Source of the DNA: Alphaproteobacteria bacterium
GTDB taxonomy: Bacteria > Pseudomonadota > Alphaproteobacteria > Rhodobacterales > Rhodobacteraceae
Direction: 5' to 3'
DNA length: 61,875 nucleotides
Assembly: GCA_030433335.1 (NCBI GenBank)
Contig: JAUILL010000021.1
Location: forward strand, 1-61,875
Shown here: positions 1 through 8,065 of the stretch, in pieces
How the letters are laid out: each line of letters begins with the position of its first letter
Numbering within the stretch: position 1 is the stretch's first letter
Made by a program: the position numbers and the translations under genes
The notes under the pieces: generated by a model
The model's input: only the letters and a program-made list of their open reading frames with translations
Told to the model about the DNA's origin: nothing
Database searches by the model: none

Positions 1-159
1 CAGTTTCGCTCGCCTCAAGGATTGGCGGCGGGTCGCAACACGCTACGACAGGTGTCCGAAGGTCTTCCTGTCAGCATGCGCATTAGCGGCAGTCGTCATG
101 TTCTGGTTATGAATCCTGACCCTAGTGTTTTACGGTTGTGCGGTTATCATTTGGAATGA
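1..159 (+). CDS. C-terminal fragment of an unidentified protein (partial, enters from left edge)
   Basis: Frame 1 is open from the first base to a TGA at 157-159, giving 52 residues that end in GYHLE. I do not recognise the family. The fragment is arginine-, proline- and glycine-containing and its codon use becomes less GC-rich toward the end, so it may be the tail of a real upstream gene or only a chance open frame. It lies 24 bases upstream of the response regulator gene on the same strand. Without the upstream sequence nothing can be said about function. Confidence 0.35.
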   Translation, partial: QFRSPQGLAAGRNTLRQVSEGLPVSMRISGSRHVLVMNPDPSVLRLCGYHLE

Positions 160-183
160 ACAATAAACGTACGAGCGGATAAA

Positions 184-822
184 ATGATCGCTGAACAAGC
201 CTCCGAGAAGACCAAAGTCCTGATCGCCGACGACCATTCGATGGTCCTCGAGGTCTTGAGCCTGTTCTTGGCATCCCAGCCCGATCTGGCCGTAATCTCT
301 GCGACCAATCTGGACGAAGCTCTGGACAAACTGAAAGAAGAGGGCACGGTCGACGTCGTGCTTTTGGACTACAACATGCCCGGCATGAATGGTCTGGACG
401 GTTTGAAAAAGATGATCGAAGCCACCGCAGGCAAACCTGTTGGCATCATCACCGGCACGCCGACCCGCAAGTTGCTGGACGATACTCTAGAGATGGGTGG
501 CGCGGGGCTCATCCCGAAAACCATGCAGGCGCGCAGCCTCGCGAATGCGATCCGGTTCATTGCTTCGGGTGAAGTCTACACTCCGCTGAGCCTCATGCAC
601 GAGGAACCCGCGCAGGCCGCGAACCCAGACAGCCCACTCAGCGATCGCGAAATGACGGTTCTGAACTTCCTTGGCGAAGGCAAACAGAACAAAGAGATCG
701 CCTACGAGCTGGACCTGTCCGAAGCTACGATCAAAATGCACGTCCGTTCGATCTGCACCAAGCTGTCGGCCAACAACCGGACCCACGCGGTGTTCATCGC
801 TCGGAACTCTGGACTGCTCTGA
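184..822 (+). CDS. LuxR/NarL-family response regulator
   Basis: This 212-residue protein has an N-terminal receiver domain (about 10-125) followed by a LuxR-type helix-turn-helix (about 150-212). The acidic pair D16-D17, the phospho-acceptor D62 in the LLDYNMPG context and the conserved K112 are all visible, so phosphorylation should be possible. The C-terminal segment reads LSDREMTVL..GKQNKEIA..L.LSEATIKMHV, a standard NarL/FixJ DNA-binding signature. No histidine kinase is adjacent in the window, so its partner is unknown. It sits convergently with fliA, which suggests but does not prove a motility role. Confidence 0.9.
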   Translation: MIAEQASEKTKVLIADDHSMVLEVLSLFLASQPDLAVISATNLDEALDKLKEEGTVDVVLLDYNMPGMNGLDGLKKMIEATAGKPVGIITGTPTRKLLDDTLEMGGAGLIPKTMQARSLANAIRFIASGEVYTPLSLMHEEPAQAANPDSPLSDREMTVLNFLGEGKQNKEIAYELDLSEATIKMHVRSICTKLSANNRTHAVFIARNSGLL

Positions 823-831
823 TTTGACAGA

Positions 832-853
832 GGGGCGCTTTGTCCAGCGCCCC
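832..853. terminator. Hairpin between convergent response regulator and fliA genes
   Basis: GGGGCGCT (832-839) pairs with AGCGCCCC (846-853) across a 6-base loop. It lies between the two convergent stop codons. There is no clear T tract on either side, so it may be a weak bidirectional terminator or an RNA 3'-end stabiliser. Confidence 0.45.
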
Positions 854-856
854 GCC

Positions 857-1567
857 CTAGTTCACTTCGCCGATCAGACCCCGAAGCCGCATGATTGCGG
901 CTTTTTTGATTTGTGACACACGCCCGGTGGTCACACCAAGGATCGCCGCCACTTCGTAGACGTTCAGCTCTTCGACATAATAGAGGTGCAAGAGCAGAGC
1001 TTCGCGTTCCGGCAGTTTTTCCAACGCGTTCCGCAGCAACTGTTTGAGCTGCGACTGGTGCGTCAAATCTTCGGAGTTCTGGTTCCTGTCCTCAAACAGC
1101 ATCGACTGATCGGAATAGACTTCATCCAGAGACTGGACCCGATTGGCCTGAAAACGGGCTTGCCAGTCTTCGTACTCATCAATCGGAATCTCGAGCTTGG
1201 CGGCCACTTCTTCGGCCTCGGGCGTGCGGCCCAACTCTCCCTCGAGGGCAGAGATCGCCTTTTTCACCTCTTGCTGCATCGCAATCGTCTTGCGGCACAG
1301 GTTCGAGTTCCTGCGCAGGAGATCCACGATAGACCCGCGGATACGAATGGCAGCATAGGCAGAGAAAGACACACCTTCGCGGACGCTATAGCGTTGCGAG
1401 GCATCGACGAGACCGAGATAACCGGCCTGCATCAGGTCTTCGAGTTCGACAAAACGGCCAACCCTCCCCAGAAAATGCCAGGCCAGACGCTTCACCAGAT
1501 GCATGTGGTCTTTGACTAGTTTTTCGGGGCTTGGTGCCTGCTCGGCATAGGATCTTGGCGCAATCAT
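857..1567 (-). CDS. fliA: Flagellar sigma factor FliA (sigma28)
   Basis: The 236-residue product has the regions 2, 3 and 4 layout of the FliA family. An N-terminal core contains LVKRLAWHF and DLMQAGYLGLVDA, followed by FSAYAAIRIRGSIVDLLRR (region 2). The C-terminal region 4 contains LPEREALLLHLYYVEELN and GVTTGRVSQIKKAA. It directs RNA polymerase to late flagellar promoters and is normally held by FlgM, encoded at 7373. Its start overlaps the flhF stop by an ATGA, so it is translationally coupled, and it belongs to the flhA-flhF-fliA operon driven by a sigma54 promoter. The window holds several matching sigma28-type promoters, including one upstream of rpoN. Confidence 0.96.
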   Translation of the reverse strand: MIAPRSYAEQAPSPEKLVKDHMHLVKRLAWHFLGRVGRFVELEDLMQAGYLGLVDASQRYSVREGVSFSAYAAIRIRGSIVDLLRRNSNLCRKTIAMQQEVKKAISALEGELGRTPEAEEVAAKLEIPIDEYEDWQARFQANRVQSLDEVYSDQSMLFEDRNQNSEDLTHQSQLKQLLRNALEKLPEREALLLHLYYVEELNVYEVAAILGVTTGRVSQIKKAAIMRLRGLIGEVN

Positions 1568-2607
1568 TCCACACCTCCCGTCTTTGAGGGCTTTTGTGCG
1601 TATAGGCTTTGAAGTCCCGCAGTCTGATCTTGTGTCAGGAGTGCGGTGACGTTGTCGCGGTCGGCGGCCGTCAGCGCGCCAACCACGGATTTCAATGCGC
1701 TGATCCAGGTCAGCGGCAGACCGGCATCGACCAGACCCGACACATCGTCAGCATCCAGAGCGTCTCCGGGGGTCGCGGTCAGTGCGACCACGGGATCCAG
1801 TGCGCGCCATTGGCTGGCACTGGTCAGAACGGACTTACGGCGCATCCCCAAAGGCATCGTAAGAACCGTGACTGTATCGTCCTGCACCGCGATCGCATCG
1901 ATCACGTCGTCTGGCAGGGGTGTCCGCCCGGAAACGACCACGATATGCAGGTCGTTCACACGCGGCGAGGATTTCAGAACATCCGCAGAAGCAAAGTCCA
2001 TCGGGCAGCCCAAGAGACGTGCCTTGGACATCAAGTAGGCACCATCCGCATGAGAGGCCCCGACAAAGCTGACCTGAACATCGCGGCCAGCTTGAGCCTG
2101 CTCTGCCGCTATCTGGAGCGCGAGAAGAGATTTGCCCGCACCAACGCGCCCCACCAGAACCAACCTGCGTGCTCGCAAGACAGTTGAGGCAGGCGCGATT
2201 TGAGCGCGACGCATCAGAGTGGCAATTCCTTCGCCGCCGGAGGTTGCAGAGGGCACTGGCTGAGCGCCAACCTCTTCGGGCGCAGGGTTCATCCGCGACT
2301 TGAACAAGCGCGCAAAACCGGGCTTCGCCTCTTCGGGCGCGGGGGGTTTGCGGGTCTGGACCAGAAGCTGCTCGGTTTTGGGCAGCGGGACGATCTCGGC
2401 GGACGCCAGTTTGGGTTCAGCCGCAGCCTCGGGCTCTTTGGCCAAGGCGACAGCTTCTTTGGGCGGGACCGGATCGGTGGTCGCTGTGATCTCGACCATC
2501 CCGTTCCGTTTGACCGTGGACAGGATCAGGGCATCGGGCCCCAGACGGGCGACGATTTCATCCATCGCCTGTGCGCTATCTTCTGCTCGTACGACTGTGG
2601 TCGGCAT
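1564..2607 (-). CDS. flhF: FlhF-like SRP-family GTPase homologue with degenerate GTPase motifs
   Basis: The protein has 347 residues. The N-terminus matches FlhF (ARLGPDALILSTVKRNGMVE). A variable basic and proline-rich linker follows to about residue 140, then an NG-like domain. FlhF sets the polar site and number of flagella. Here the P-loop survives (GRVGAGKS), but the FlhF DTYR-type motif is replaced by VGASHAD, the DTAGR box reads VVSGRT, and the TKLD guanine-specificity motif reads TATPGD. The region after it (VDAGLPLTWIS) still aligns with FlhF. It lies 17 bases after flhA and overlaps fliA. No flhG/fleN partner is present in the window. It may have lost GTP hydrolysis and act as a scaffold. 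Confidence 0.78.
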   Translation of the reverse strand: MPTTVVRAEDSAQAMDEIVARLGPDALILSTVKRNGMVEITATTDPVPPKEAVALAKEPEAAAEPKLASAEIVPLPKTEQLLVQTRKPPAPEEAKPGFARLFKSRMNPAPEEVGAQPVPSATSGGEGIATLMRRAQIAPASTVLRARRLVLVGRVGAGKSLLALQIAAEQAQAGRDVQVSFVGASHADGAYLMSKARLLGCPMDFASADVLKSSPRVNDLHIVVVSGRTPLPDDVIDAIAVQDDTVTVLTMPLGMRRKSVLTSASQWRALDPVVALTATPGDALDADDVSGLVDAGLPLTWISALKSVVGALTAADRDNVTALLTQDQTAGLQSLYAQKPSKTGGVE

Positions 2608-2624
2608 CAGAGGGTCTCGTCACT

Positions 2625-4742
2625 TCAGTTCTGGGGGGCCTGGCCGATTTGGCGGTTACCGCCCACGGTGGCCACGATTTCAATCTTGCGGTTGTCTGGC
2701 AGTTCGTTGACCGCCAGAACGATGGCATCGCTGCCGTGTCCGCGCAGGAAGGCCGCGAAAGGCCGACGGAGCGCGTTCGAGACAATCACCACGGGCTGGC
2801 GCCCCTGAGAGAGCATCTCTTCATTGGCCTGGTTCAGCGACTGCAGCATCTGCTGCGCCAGTCCTTGATCGACGATCAGCCCTGCCCCTTTCTGGTAGCT
2901 GCGGGTCAGCAACTCTTCGAAATCGGGCGTCAGCGTGATCAGCGGCAGGTTCTGGTTCAGCGGCGCGATCTGTTGCAGCAAGAGCGGCGTCAGAGCAGGA
3001 CGCAGAGCCTCGGCCATGTCCTGAGGGTCTTGCAAACGGCTTGCCACGTCGGCCAAACCTTCCAAGATTCTGCGCAAATCGCTGACAGGAATGCGTTCGG
3101 ACAGCAGATGACGCATGACAGAGGTGATGGTGTGCAGCTGAACGGGCTTGGGTACGACCGACTCGACCAAGGTGGGGCTGACTTCGGCCAGACGGTCCAA
3201 CAGTCCTTGGACGTCATCGGGGCCAATCAGGTTCGCCGCATGTTGGTAGAGCATCTGGCTCAGGTGGGTCGCGATGACGGAATCGGGCTCGACCACCACG
3301 TGATCATCGGCCTCTGCCTCAGCCTGCTGGTGCGGCATGATCCACGTCGCATCCATGCCGAATGACGGATCTTTGACATCGACGCCCTTGAGTTTCTTGG
3401 TCGACATGCCGCCCTGAAGGGCCAGTTTGCGGTCGGGATAGACTTGGTCTTCGGCCACAATCGCTTGACCAATACGGATGCGATAGGTGTTCGACGGCAG
3501 GTTCAGATCGTCACGGATACGGACACCCGGAACCACAAAGCCCATGGATTTCGAGACCTCGCGGCGGATGCCCGTGATGCGGGACAAGAGCTCGCCTCCG
3601 GTGCTGCTGTCGATCATGCTGACAAGGCCAAAGCCGATCTGGATCGAGATGGGCGCGTAGTCGGTGACCTCTTCGGCAGTGATTGTACCGCTCTCGGGTT
3701 GCGCACCCTCGCCACCTTGGATCGCAGGCAGATTTTCCCCGCCACCGGCGGCTTCGCTCGCGCCATCACGCTCTTTGCCGCGCGCATACCAGAAGGCCAG
3801 ACCAGCCCCAGACGCACCCAGAAGGAACAGGATGTTTGGCATACCGGGCACGAGACCCAGAAGACCCATTACACCTGCAACGGGTAGCCATGCGCGGCTG
3901 ATATTGACCTGATCGGTGATGTGCTCGGCCATGTCGGCCTCGCCTGAAACGCGGGTCACGATGATCGCGGTCGCAATCGACAAGAGCAGCGAAGGGATCT
4001 GTGCGACCAGACCGTCACCGATCGAAAGCAGCACATAGGTCTGCGCTGCAGTTCCCGCAGTCAATCCATATTGTGTGGTACCAATGATGATACCGCCCAA
4101 TATGTTGGCCGCCAGGATCATAATGCCAGCGACAGCGTCACCTTTGACGAACTTCGACGCACCGTCCATCGCACCGTAGAAATCGGCCTCTTCGGCAACC
4201 TCTTTGCGGCGGACACGCGCTTCTTCAGGCTTCAGGATGCCTGCGTTCAGGTCAGCGTCGATCGCCATCTGTTTGCCGGGCATCGCATCCAGAGTGAAAC
4301 GAGCCGAAACCTCGGACACGCGGCCCGCGCCTTTGGTAATCACCACAAGGTTGATGATCATCAGGATGATAAAGACGACGATACCGACCGCGAAATTACC
4401 CCCGATGACAAAGGCACCGAAGGCCTCGATCACCTTGCCCGCGGCACCTGCGCCCGTGTGACCGTCCGTCAGAACGATGCGGGTCGAGGCCACGTTCAGC
4501 GCCAGTCGCAGGGTCGTCGCGATCAACAACAGGCTAGGGAAGCTGCTGAAGTCCAGCGGCTTGTAGGTGTTGATCGCCACCATCAGAACCAGCAGCGACA
4601 GCAGGATGTTAAAGACAAAGAAAACGTCGAGCAGGAACACCGGCAGCGGCAGGACCATCATGGCGATCATCGCCAGAATGCCGAGGGGCAGGAACATGCC
4701 TCCCATCTTCTCTGTCGCCGAAGGATTTGAAATGTCAGCCAT
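2625..4742 (-). CDS. flhA: Flagellar type III export gate protein FlhA
   Basis: With the start at 4742 the product is 705 residues, close to the family length. The N-terminal half has eight hydrophobic segments, with the family signature TTLRLALNVASTR and the FHIPEP-type cytoplasmic loop (VSARFTLDAMPGKQMAIDAD). The C-terminal half is the soluble docking domain for export chaperones. I chose the start MADISNPS with AAAGAGA upstream. An in-frame ATG at 4820 is excluded because it lies inside the sigma54 promoter at 4805-4819. It is first in the flhA-flhF-fliA operon. Confidence 0.97.
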   Translation of the reverse strand: MADISNPSATEKMGGMFLPLGILAMIAMMVLPLPVFLLDVFFVFNILLSLLVLMVAINTYKPLDFSSFPSLLLIATTLRLALNVASTRIVLTDGHTGAGAAGKVIEAFGAFVIGGNFAVGIVVFIILMIINLVVITKGAGRVSEVSARFTLDAMPGKQMAIDADLNAGILKPEEARVRRKEVAEEADFYGAMDGASKFVKGDAVAGIMILAANILGGIIIGTTQYGLTAGTAAQTYVLLSIGDGLVAQIPSLLLSIATAIIVTRVSGEADMAEHITDQVNISRAWLPVAGVMGLLGLVPGMPNILFLLGASGAGLAFWYARGKERDGASEAAGGGENLPAIQGGEGAQPESGTITAEEVTDYAPISIQIGFGLVSMIDSSTGGELLSRITGIRREVSKSMGFVVPGVRIRDDLNLPSNTYRIRIGQAIVAEDQVYPDRKLALQGGMSTKKLKGVDVKDPSFGMDATWIMPHQQAEAEADDHVVVEPDSVIATHLSQMLYQHAANLIGPDDVQGLLDRLAEVSPTLVESVVPKPVQLHTITSVMRHLLSERIPVSDLRRILEGLADVASRLQDPQDMAEALRPALTPLLLQQIAPLNQNLPLITLTPDFEELLTRSYQKGAGLIVDQGLAQQMLQSLNQANEEMLSQGRQPVVIVSNALRRPFAAFLRGHGSDAIVLAVNELPDNRKIEIVATVGGNRQIGQAPQN

Positions 4743-4804
4743 GCTGGCGGTCTCTTTCGCAGTTGACGGTTTTACGACGCTTCGCGCCATTCGCCAGACA
4801 AGCT

Positions 4805-4819
4805 GCAAAAGCCGTGCCA
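4805..4819 (-). promoter_or_regulatory. Sigma54 promoter of flhA-flhF-fliA
   Basis: On the minus strand TGGCAC (4819-4814), a 5-base spacer and TTGC (4808-4805) match the -24/-12 consensus perfectly. The predicted transcript starts near 4793, upstream of the flhA start at 4742. It is divergent from the flgP promoter. Confidence 0.9.
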
Positions 4820-4821
4820 CA

Positions 4822-4854
4822 CGGCTCTATCCCATTGGTTTTAGGGAATAGCCG
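4822..4854. promoter_or_regulatory. Candidate activator-binding dyad between divergent sigma54 promoters
   Basis: An imperfect nested inverted repeat lies between the two promoters: CGGCT (4822-4826) with AGCCG (4850-4854), and TCCC (4830-4833) with GGGA (4844-4847). Its position roughly midway between the two -24 boxes fits an enhancer for FleQ or FleQ/FleT. This assignment is inferred from symmetry and position only. Confidence 0.4.
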
Positions 4855-4869
4855 AACAGAGAGCCGGAA

Positions 4870-4884
4870 TGGCACAGGGCTTGC
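4870..4884 (+). promoter_or_regulatory. Sigma54 promoter of flgP-flgT-flgA
   Basis: TGGCAC (4870-4875), five bases, then TTGC (4881-4884) is a perfect -24/-12 element. The predicted start is near 4896, 29 bases before the flgP ATG. Confidence 0.9.
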
Positions 4885-4924
4885 AGACTTCGAGGCATCC
4901 ACCGGCCCGCAACAGGAGAGCCTG

Positions 4925-5458
4925 ATGCCCACGACCCCTTCATTCTTGCGCCTTGCAGGTGTCGCCAGTCTTGGACTGGCGCTGGCAGGCTGCCAAATGA
5001 CCCACCGCGCCGTCCAAGACCTGCCTATGAACCCTGCTCCGCAGACCCGTGAACTGGCAGAGCTGAAGGACGCGATCGACCAGAACACCCCCGCCTTGAT
5101 GGCCCGCGCCAAGAAAGCCGACGAGATCGTGCCGCTGACCGGCATGGGTTTCTCGCAAGTGGCAGGCCAACCGGGCAAGACCACCAATGAAAAGCGCTTG
5201 ATGGCAATCCGCGCTGCCCGTCTCGAGGCGATGCGCGATCTCACCGAACAGGTGCATGGCATTCGACTGGATTCGACCTCGACCGTGAATGACATGGTGC
5301 TGCGCAGTGACTACATCCGCGGCCTTGTCGACGGAGAAATCCGCGGCGCTCGGACCACCAGCATCAAGCCCAAGAGTAGCGATACTTTCGAGGTCATCCT
5401 GACCCTCGACCCCGACGTGATCCGCTACATCGTCAAAGCTGCAAAAACCGGTTCCTGA
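4925..5458 (+). CDS. flgP: Flagellar outer-membrane lipoprotein FlgP (LPP20 family)
   Basis: The product has 177 residues with a lipoprotein signal peptide ending in the lipobox LALAGC (Cys23). The mature part carries an LPP20/FlgP-type domain with RLMAIRAARLEAMRDLTEQVHG. In Vibrio and Campylobacter, FlgP is an outer-membrane basal-disk or H-ring associated lipoprotein needed for motility. I chose the ATG at 4925 because AGGAG lies just upstream and the sigma54 promoter at 4870 precedes it; longer in-frame versions would start inside the promoter. It is followed 3 bases later by flgT, which supports an outer ring role. FlgO, the usual companion in Vibrio, is not seen in the window. Confidence 0.85.
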   Translation: MPTTPSFLRLAGVASLGLALAGCQMTHRAVQDLPMNPAPQTRELAELKDAIDQNTPALMARAKKADEIVPLTGMGFSQVAGQPGKTTNEKRLMAIRAARLEAMRDLTEQVHGIRLDSTSTVNDMVLRSDYIRGLVDGEIRGARTTSIKPKSSDTFEVILTLDPDVIRYIVKAAKTGS

Positions 5459-5461
5459 TCC

Positions 5462-6601
5462 ATGCCCCGCTCGTCCCTGCTCTTTCTGACCCGTATGGCC
5501 GCTCTGATCGCTCTGGCTCTCCTGATGCTCTCTTTTGCTCTGCCCGTATCTGCGGCCGGCAAGGATGATCAGGCCGTTTGGATCGAAGCGTGGGGACACG
5601 CAGCACCCGCCAAGGGCGAAAGTCAGGACAGCGCGAAACGCCGTGCTCTGATTGATGCGCTGGTCAATGCGGGGCTTCAGGGTGGCGCGACGATCCGTGG
5701 CTACACCTTCATGGACAAAAGCAACATCGTCGCGGACCGCGCATTGATGTTGGCCAAAGGGCGCGTGATGCGCCACAAAGTCCTGTCCTCGCACTTTGAT
5801 GGCAATCTTTGGCAAGTGCGCGTACAGGCCTTGGTCGGCCCCGTTCCTGCTGGCTACTGCGGCAGCAAGCGCAGCCTGGTGATCAGCGCCCACGCGCCAA
5901 CCTATCGCATGTCGCCCGAGGTTCCAGCATTCACCGTGCCCATGGCCCAAGAGCTGTACAAAGACATGCTCTACACGATCGAGCGCAACCCTTCGACGCG
6001 CCTAGAGCGTGTGATGGCAAGCACCGGACGCGAGAGCGGCGTCGTGCGGGCCAGCGGGATGGATTACAACAGCCTGACCCGTGGCACAGCGCCCTCATCG
6101 GTGCCGGGGGATCACGTCCTGCGTGTCACGTTCAACGGCGATGTTGTGCTCCAGAACGCGATGCAGACTGTCGTTCTCAACATCGACATCGACATGCGCG
6201 AGAGCAACGGCAACATCCGCACGCACCGTATCCAGCGCACGGCGCCCGTACCCAAGAATACCACCCTGCATGGCGTCACCCTGCGGACCCGCACGACCAC
6301 CGAAGCACTGCTACTCCGTGGCGTAAAAGAAGAATTCGATAGCATTCTCAGTGCCTTGGGGTGTGAGCCACCTGCCGCCCGCGTCGACTATGCCAATGGC
6401 ACGCTCAGTGTTCCTGTCGGCGCACGTCATGGCATCACTCGAGGGGCGCTTGCCGTCCTCGAAGATCCGAATGACAGCTTTGGCCTGCTCGAAATCACCC
6501 GTCTGGAAAACAACCGCGCGGTGCTGCGTCCGCTGGACCCGACCCGTAGCGCAGGCAGCTTTGCCGGACGTCTTGTCTACTTCATGGAGGCGGGCCTGTG
6601 A
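5462..6601 (+). CDS. flgT: Flagellar H-ring protein FlgT
   Basis: The protein has 379 residues with a Sec signal peptide (hydrophobic about 10-30, cleavage near PVSAAG). The N-terminal domain has the FlgT pattern of WIEAWGHAAP followed by AKRRALIDALVNAGLQGGATIRG. A middle domain and a C-terminal domain with TLSVPVGARHGITRGALAVL follow. In Vibrio, FlgT builds the periplasmic H ring and helps recruit the MotX/MotY T ring; a distant FlgT in R. sphaeroides contacts MotB and FliL. Together with PomAB-type stators at 41809-43794 this suggests a Vibrio-like reinforced motor. The stop overlaps the flgA GTG start. Confidence 0.85.
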   Translation: MPRSSLLFLTRMAALIALALLMLSFALPVSAAGKDDQAVWIEAWGHAAPAKGESQDSAKRRALIDALVNAGLQGGATIRGYTFMDKSNIVADRALMLAKGRVMRHKVLSSHFDGNLWQVRVQALVGPVPAGYCGSKRSLVISAHAPTYRMSPEVPAFTVPMAQELYKDMLYTIERNPSTRLERVMASTGRESGVVRASGMDYNSLTRGTAPSSVPGDHVLRVTFNGDVVLQNAMQTVVLNIDIDMRESNGNIRTHRIQRTAPVPKNTTLHGVTLRTRTTTEALLLRGVKEEFDSILSALGCEPPAARVDYANGTLSVPVGARHGITRGALAVLEDPNDSFGLLEITRLENNRAVLRPLDPTRSAGSFAGRLVYFMEAGL

Positions 6602-7305
6602 AACTCAAGGCTCTGCTCCTCGCGCTCCTTCCTGCGACGGCAATGGCATCGCCCTATGCCGACGGGATCAGCCCGACCGAACTGACCGATTTGGTCAGCA
6701 AAGCCATGGTCGCCGCCGGTCAGCACGGAGAAATTCAGGTCAGTCAGATGCGGGGCTTCCCGGCCTGTGACACCACGCCCGATGTCGCCCCCCGTGGCGG
6801 CGACTGGCGCACCGTAGAATTGCGCTGTACCGGCGCACAGAACTGGAGCCGCGCTGTCAGGACCTCTGTCGATACGGCGACCGTCCCCAGCCGCGACACA
6901 CGCACCCAGCCTGCGGGCATACCCGTGCTGACTTTGACTGAAAGCCTGTCGGCCGGCGCCGTGATCGAGGCAGAACATCTGACCCTAAAACCAGTGCGCG
7001 ACGGGACGTTGGATGGACTGATGACTGACCCCCAGTCCGTGATCGGCCGCGTGTTGACCGTAAATCTGGGACAGGGCCGTCCGGTTCTGGCGCGTCATCT
7101 GGAGCACAATTGGTTGGTAACCGAAGGAACGCCCGTTGCGATTATCTATGACACCGCAGGAATGTTGATCCTTGCATCAGGAATTGCGACCGAGAACGGC
7201 CAACGTGGCCAGATAATTGCAGTACGTAACGTAGATAGTGACAGGCTGGTCAAAGCCATCGTCACTGAACGTAATAAAGTGCGAGTGGCGGCTAAAATGA
7301 ATTAG
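6598..7305 (+). CDS. flgA: P-ring assembly chaperone FlgA
   Basis: This is a 235-residue periplasmic protein with a short signal peptide (MKLKALLLALLPATAMA). The C-terminal two thirds form the SAF-type domain of FlgA, with LSAGAVIEAEHLTLKPVRDG and GRPVLARHLE followed by GTPVAIIYDTAGMLILASGIA. It assists assembly of FlgI (53400-54521) into the P ring. The start is a GTG whose last bases form the flgT stop (GTGA overlap), so it is translationally coupled. Residues C57 and C77 may form a disulfide. Confidence 0.9.
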   Translation: MKLKALLLALLPATAMASPYADGISPTELTDLVSKAMVAAGQHGEIQVSQMRGFPACDTTPDVAPRGGDWRTVELRCTGAQNWSRAVRTSVDTATVPSRDTRTQPAGIPVLTLTESLSAGAVIEAEHLTLKPVRDGTLDGLMTDPQSVIGRVLTVNLGQGRPVLARHLEHNWLVTEGTPVAIIYDTAGMLILASGIATENGQRGQIIAVRNVDSDRLVKAIVTERNKVRVAAKMN

Positions 7306-7319
7306 CCCTCAGTCGTTGA
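7293..7319 (+). promoter_or_regulatory. Sigma28-type promoter of flgM
   Basis: TAAA (7293-7296), 15 bases, then GTCGTTGA (7312-7319). The -10 box is identical to the one upstream of fliS and has the same spacing. It overlaps the 3' end of flgA, so flgM can be read both from the flgP operon and from this late promoter. Confidence 0.7.
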
Positions 7320-7372
7320 GATGTCCGAGAGTAATTGTATTCCTGTTTCTGTCTAACCCCGAGGAGAACGTC

Positions 7373-7678
7373 ATGGTAGACTCCATTAATCCGTCCCTCG
7401 CCCGCGCCCGAATTCAAAAGACGCAGGGTGATACGCCCGCCCAAAGTGCGAAAAGTGCTGAGGGTTCGACGAGCGTCAGCGCGCCCGCTGCAACCGACAG
7501 CGTGTCGCTTAGTGCCGCTGTGTCCAAGATGCCCGCTGGCGTTGATGAAACAACGCCTCCGTTTGACGTCGAAGCCGTCAAGCGCATCAAGGATGCCATT
7601 TCGCAGGGCAACTACCCTGTGGATCTGGACCGGATCACCGACAGCCTTTTCGAAGGCTATCGCGAGCTGATGCTCTAA
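7373..7678 (+). CDS. flgM: Anti-sigma28 factor FlgM
   Basis: The product has 101 residues. The N-terminal half is low-complexity and likely disordered. The C-terminal half carries the FlgM sigma-binding segment FDVEAVKRIKDAISQGNYPVDLDRITDSLF, read here as two adjoining helices. It binds FliA and is exported through the completed hook, which releases late gene expression. The start at 7373 has GAGGAG upstream. The gene has its own sigma28-type promoter, giving negative autoregulation of FliA activity. Confidence 0.93.
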   Translation: MVDSINPSLARARIQKTQGDTPAQSAKSAEGSTSVSAPAATDSVSLSAAVSKMPAGVDETTPPFDVEAVKRIKDAISQGNYPVDLDRITDSLFEGYRELML

Positions 7679-7714
7679 GACCTTATCCAATAAGCAATAA
7701 ACTGGAATCCCGAC

Positions 7715-8065
7715 GTGACCAGCGAACTGATCCTTTTTGCCTCCGCAGCAGCAGTCTCAACTCTTCTCGCGGGTGGTGTCTACGTCGCTCTGCGCCGTAA
7801 ACGCGCCCTGAAAAAGGCGACACATTCCGAAAAGGCAGTTCTGGCCAAAGTGGCCGAAGAGCAGGCCAAAATCGGTGCGACGATCGAAGCGATGGCGAGC
7901 GAAATCAAAGACATGCGTTCGGATGTCCAGTGGTTGACCAGCGAGCGCATGATCGATCAGGCCATCAATATGGCACGCGAAGGGGAAAGCGGCTCCGAGA
8001 TCGCTCGTCAGACCGGCATTTCCGCCGACGAATTGGTGGCAATGCAAGCGTTCCGCCGTCACTGA
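7715..8065 (+). CDS. DUF2802-like single-pass membrane protein with SwrB-like layout
   Basis: The 116-residue protein has one N-terminal transmembrane helix (about 4-26), a basic RRKRALKK stretch, a coiled coil (about 40-85) and a C-terminal helix-turn-helix-like motif (ARQTGISADELVAMQAF). This resembles DUF2802 proteins found beside chemotaxis and flagellar genes and the layout of Bacillus SwrB, which promotes basal body assembly. The GTG start at 7715 is the only one that keeps the membrane helix whole. It occupies the place where flgN often follows flgM, but it is not FlgN. The link to SwrB is by architecture only. Confidence 0.65.
   Translation: MTSELILFASAAAVSTLLAGGVYVALRRKRALKKATHSEKAVLAKVAEEQAKIGATIEAMASEIKDMRSDVQWLTSERMIDQAINMAREGESGSEIARQTGISADELVAMQAFRRH

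Noticed and set aside
4743..4820. N-terminal extension of FlhA to ATG 4820
   Set aside because: The extended start lies within the sigma54 promoter; the internal ATG at 4742 has a ribosome-binding site and gives the normal family length.
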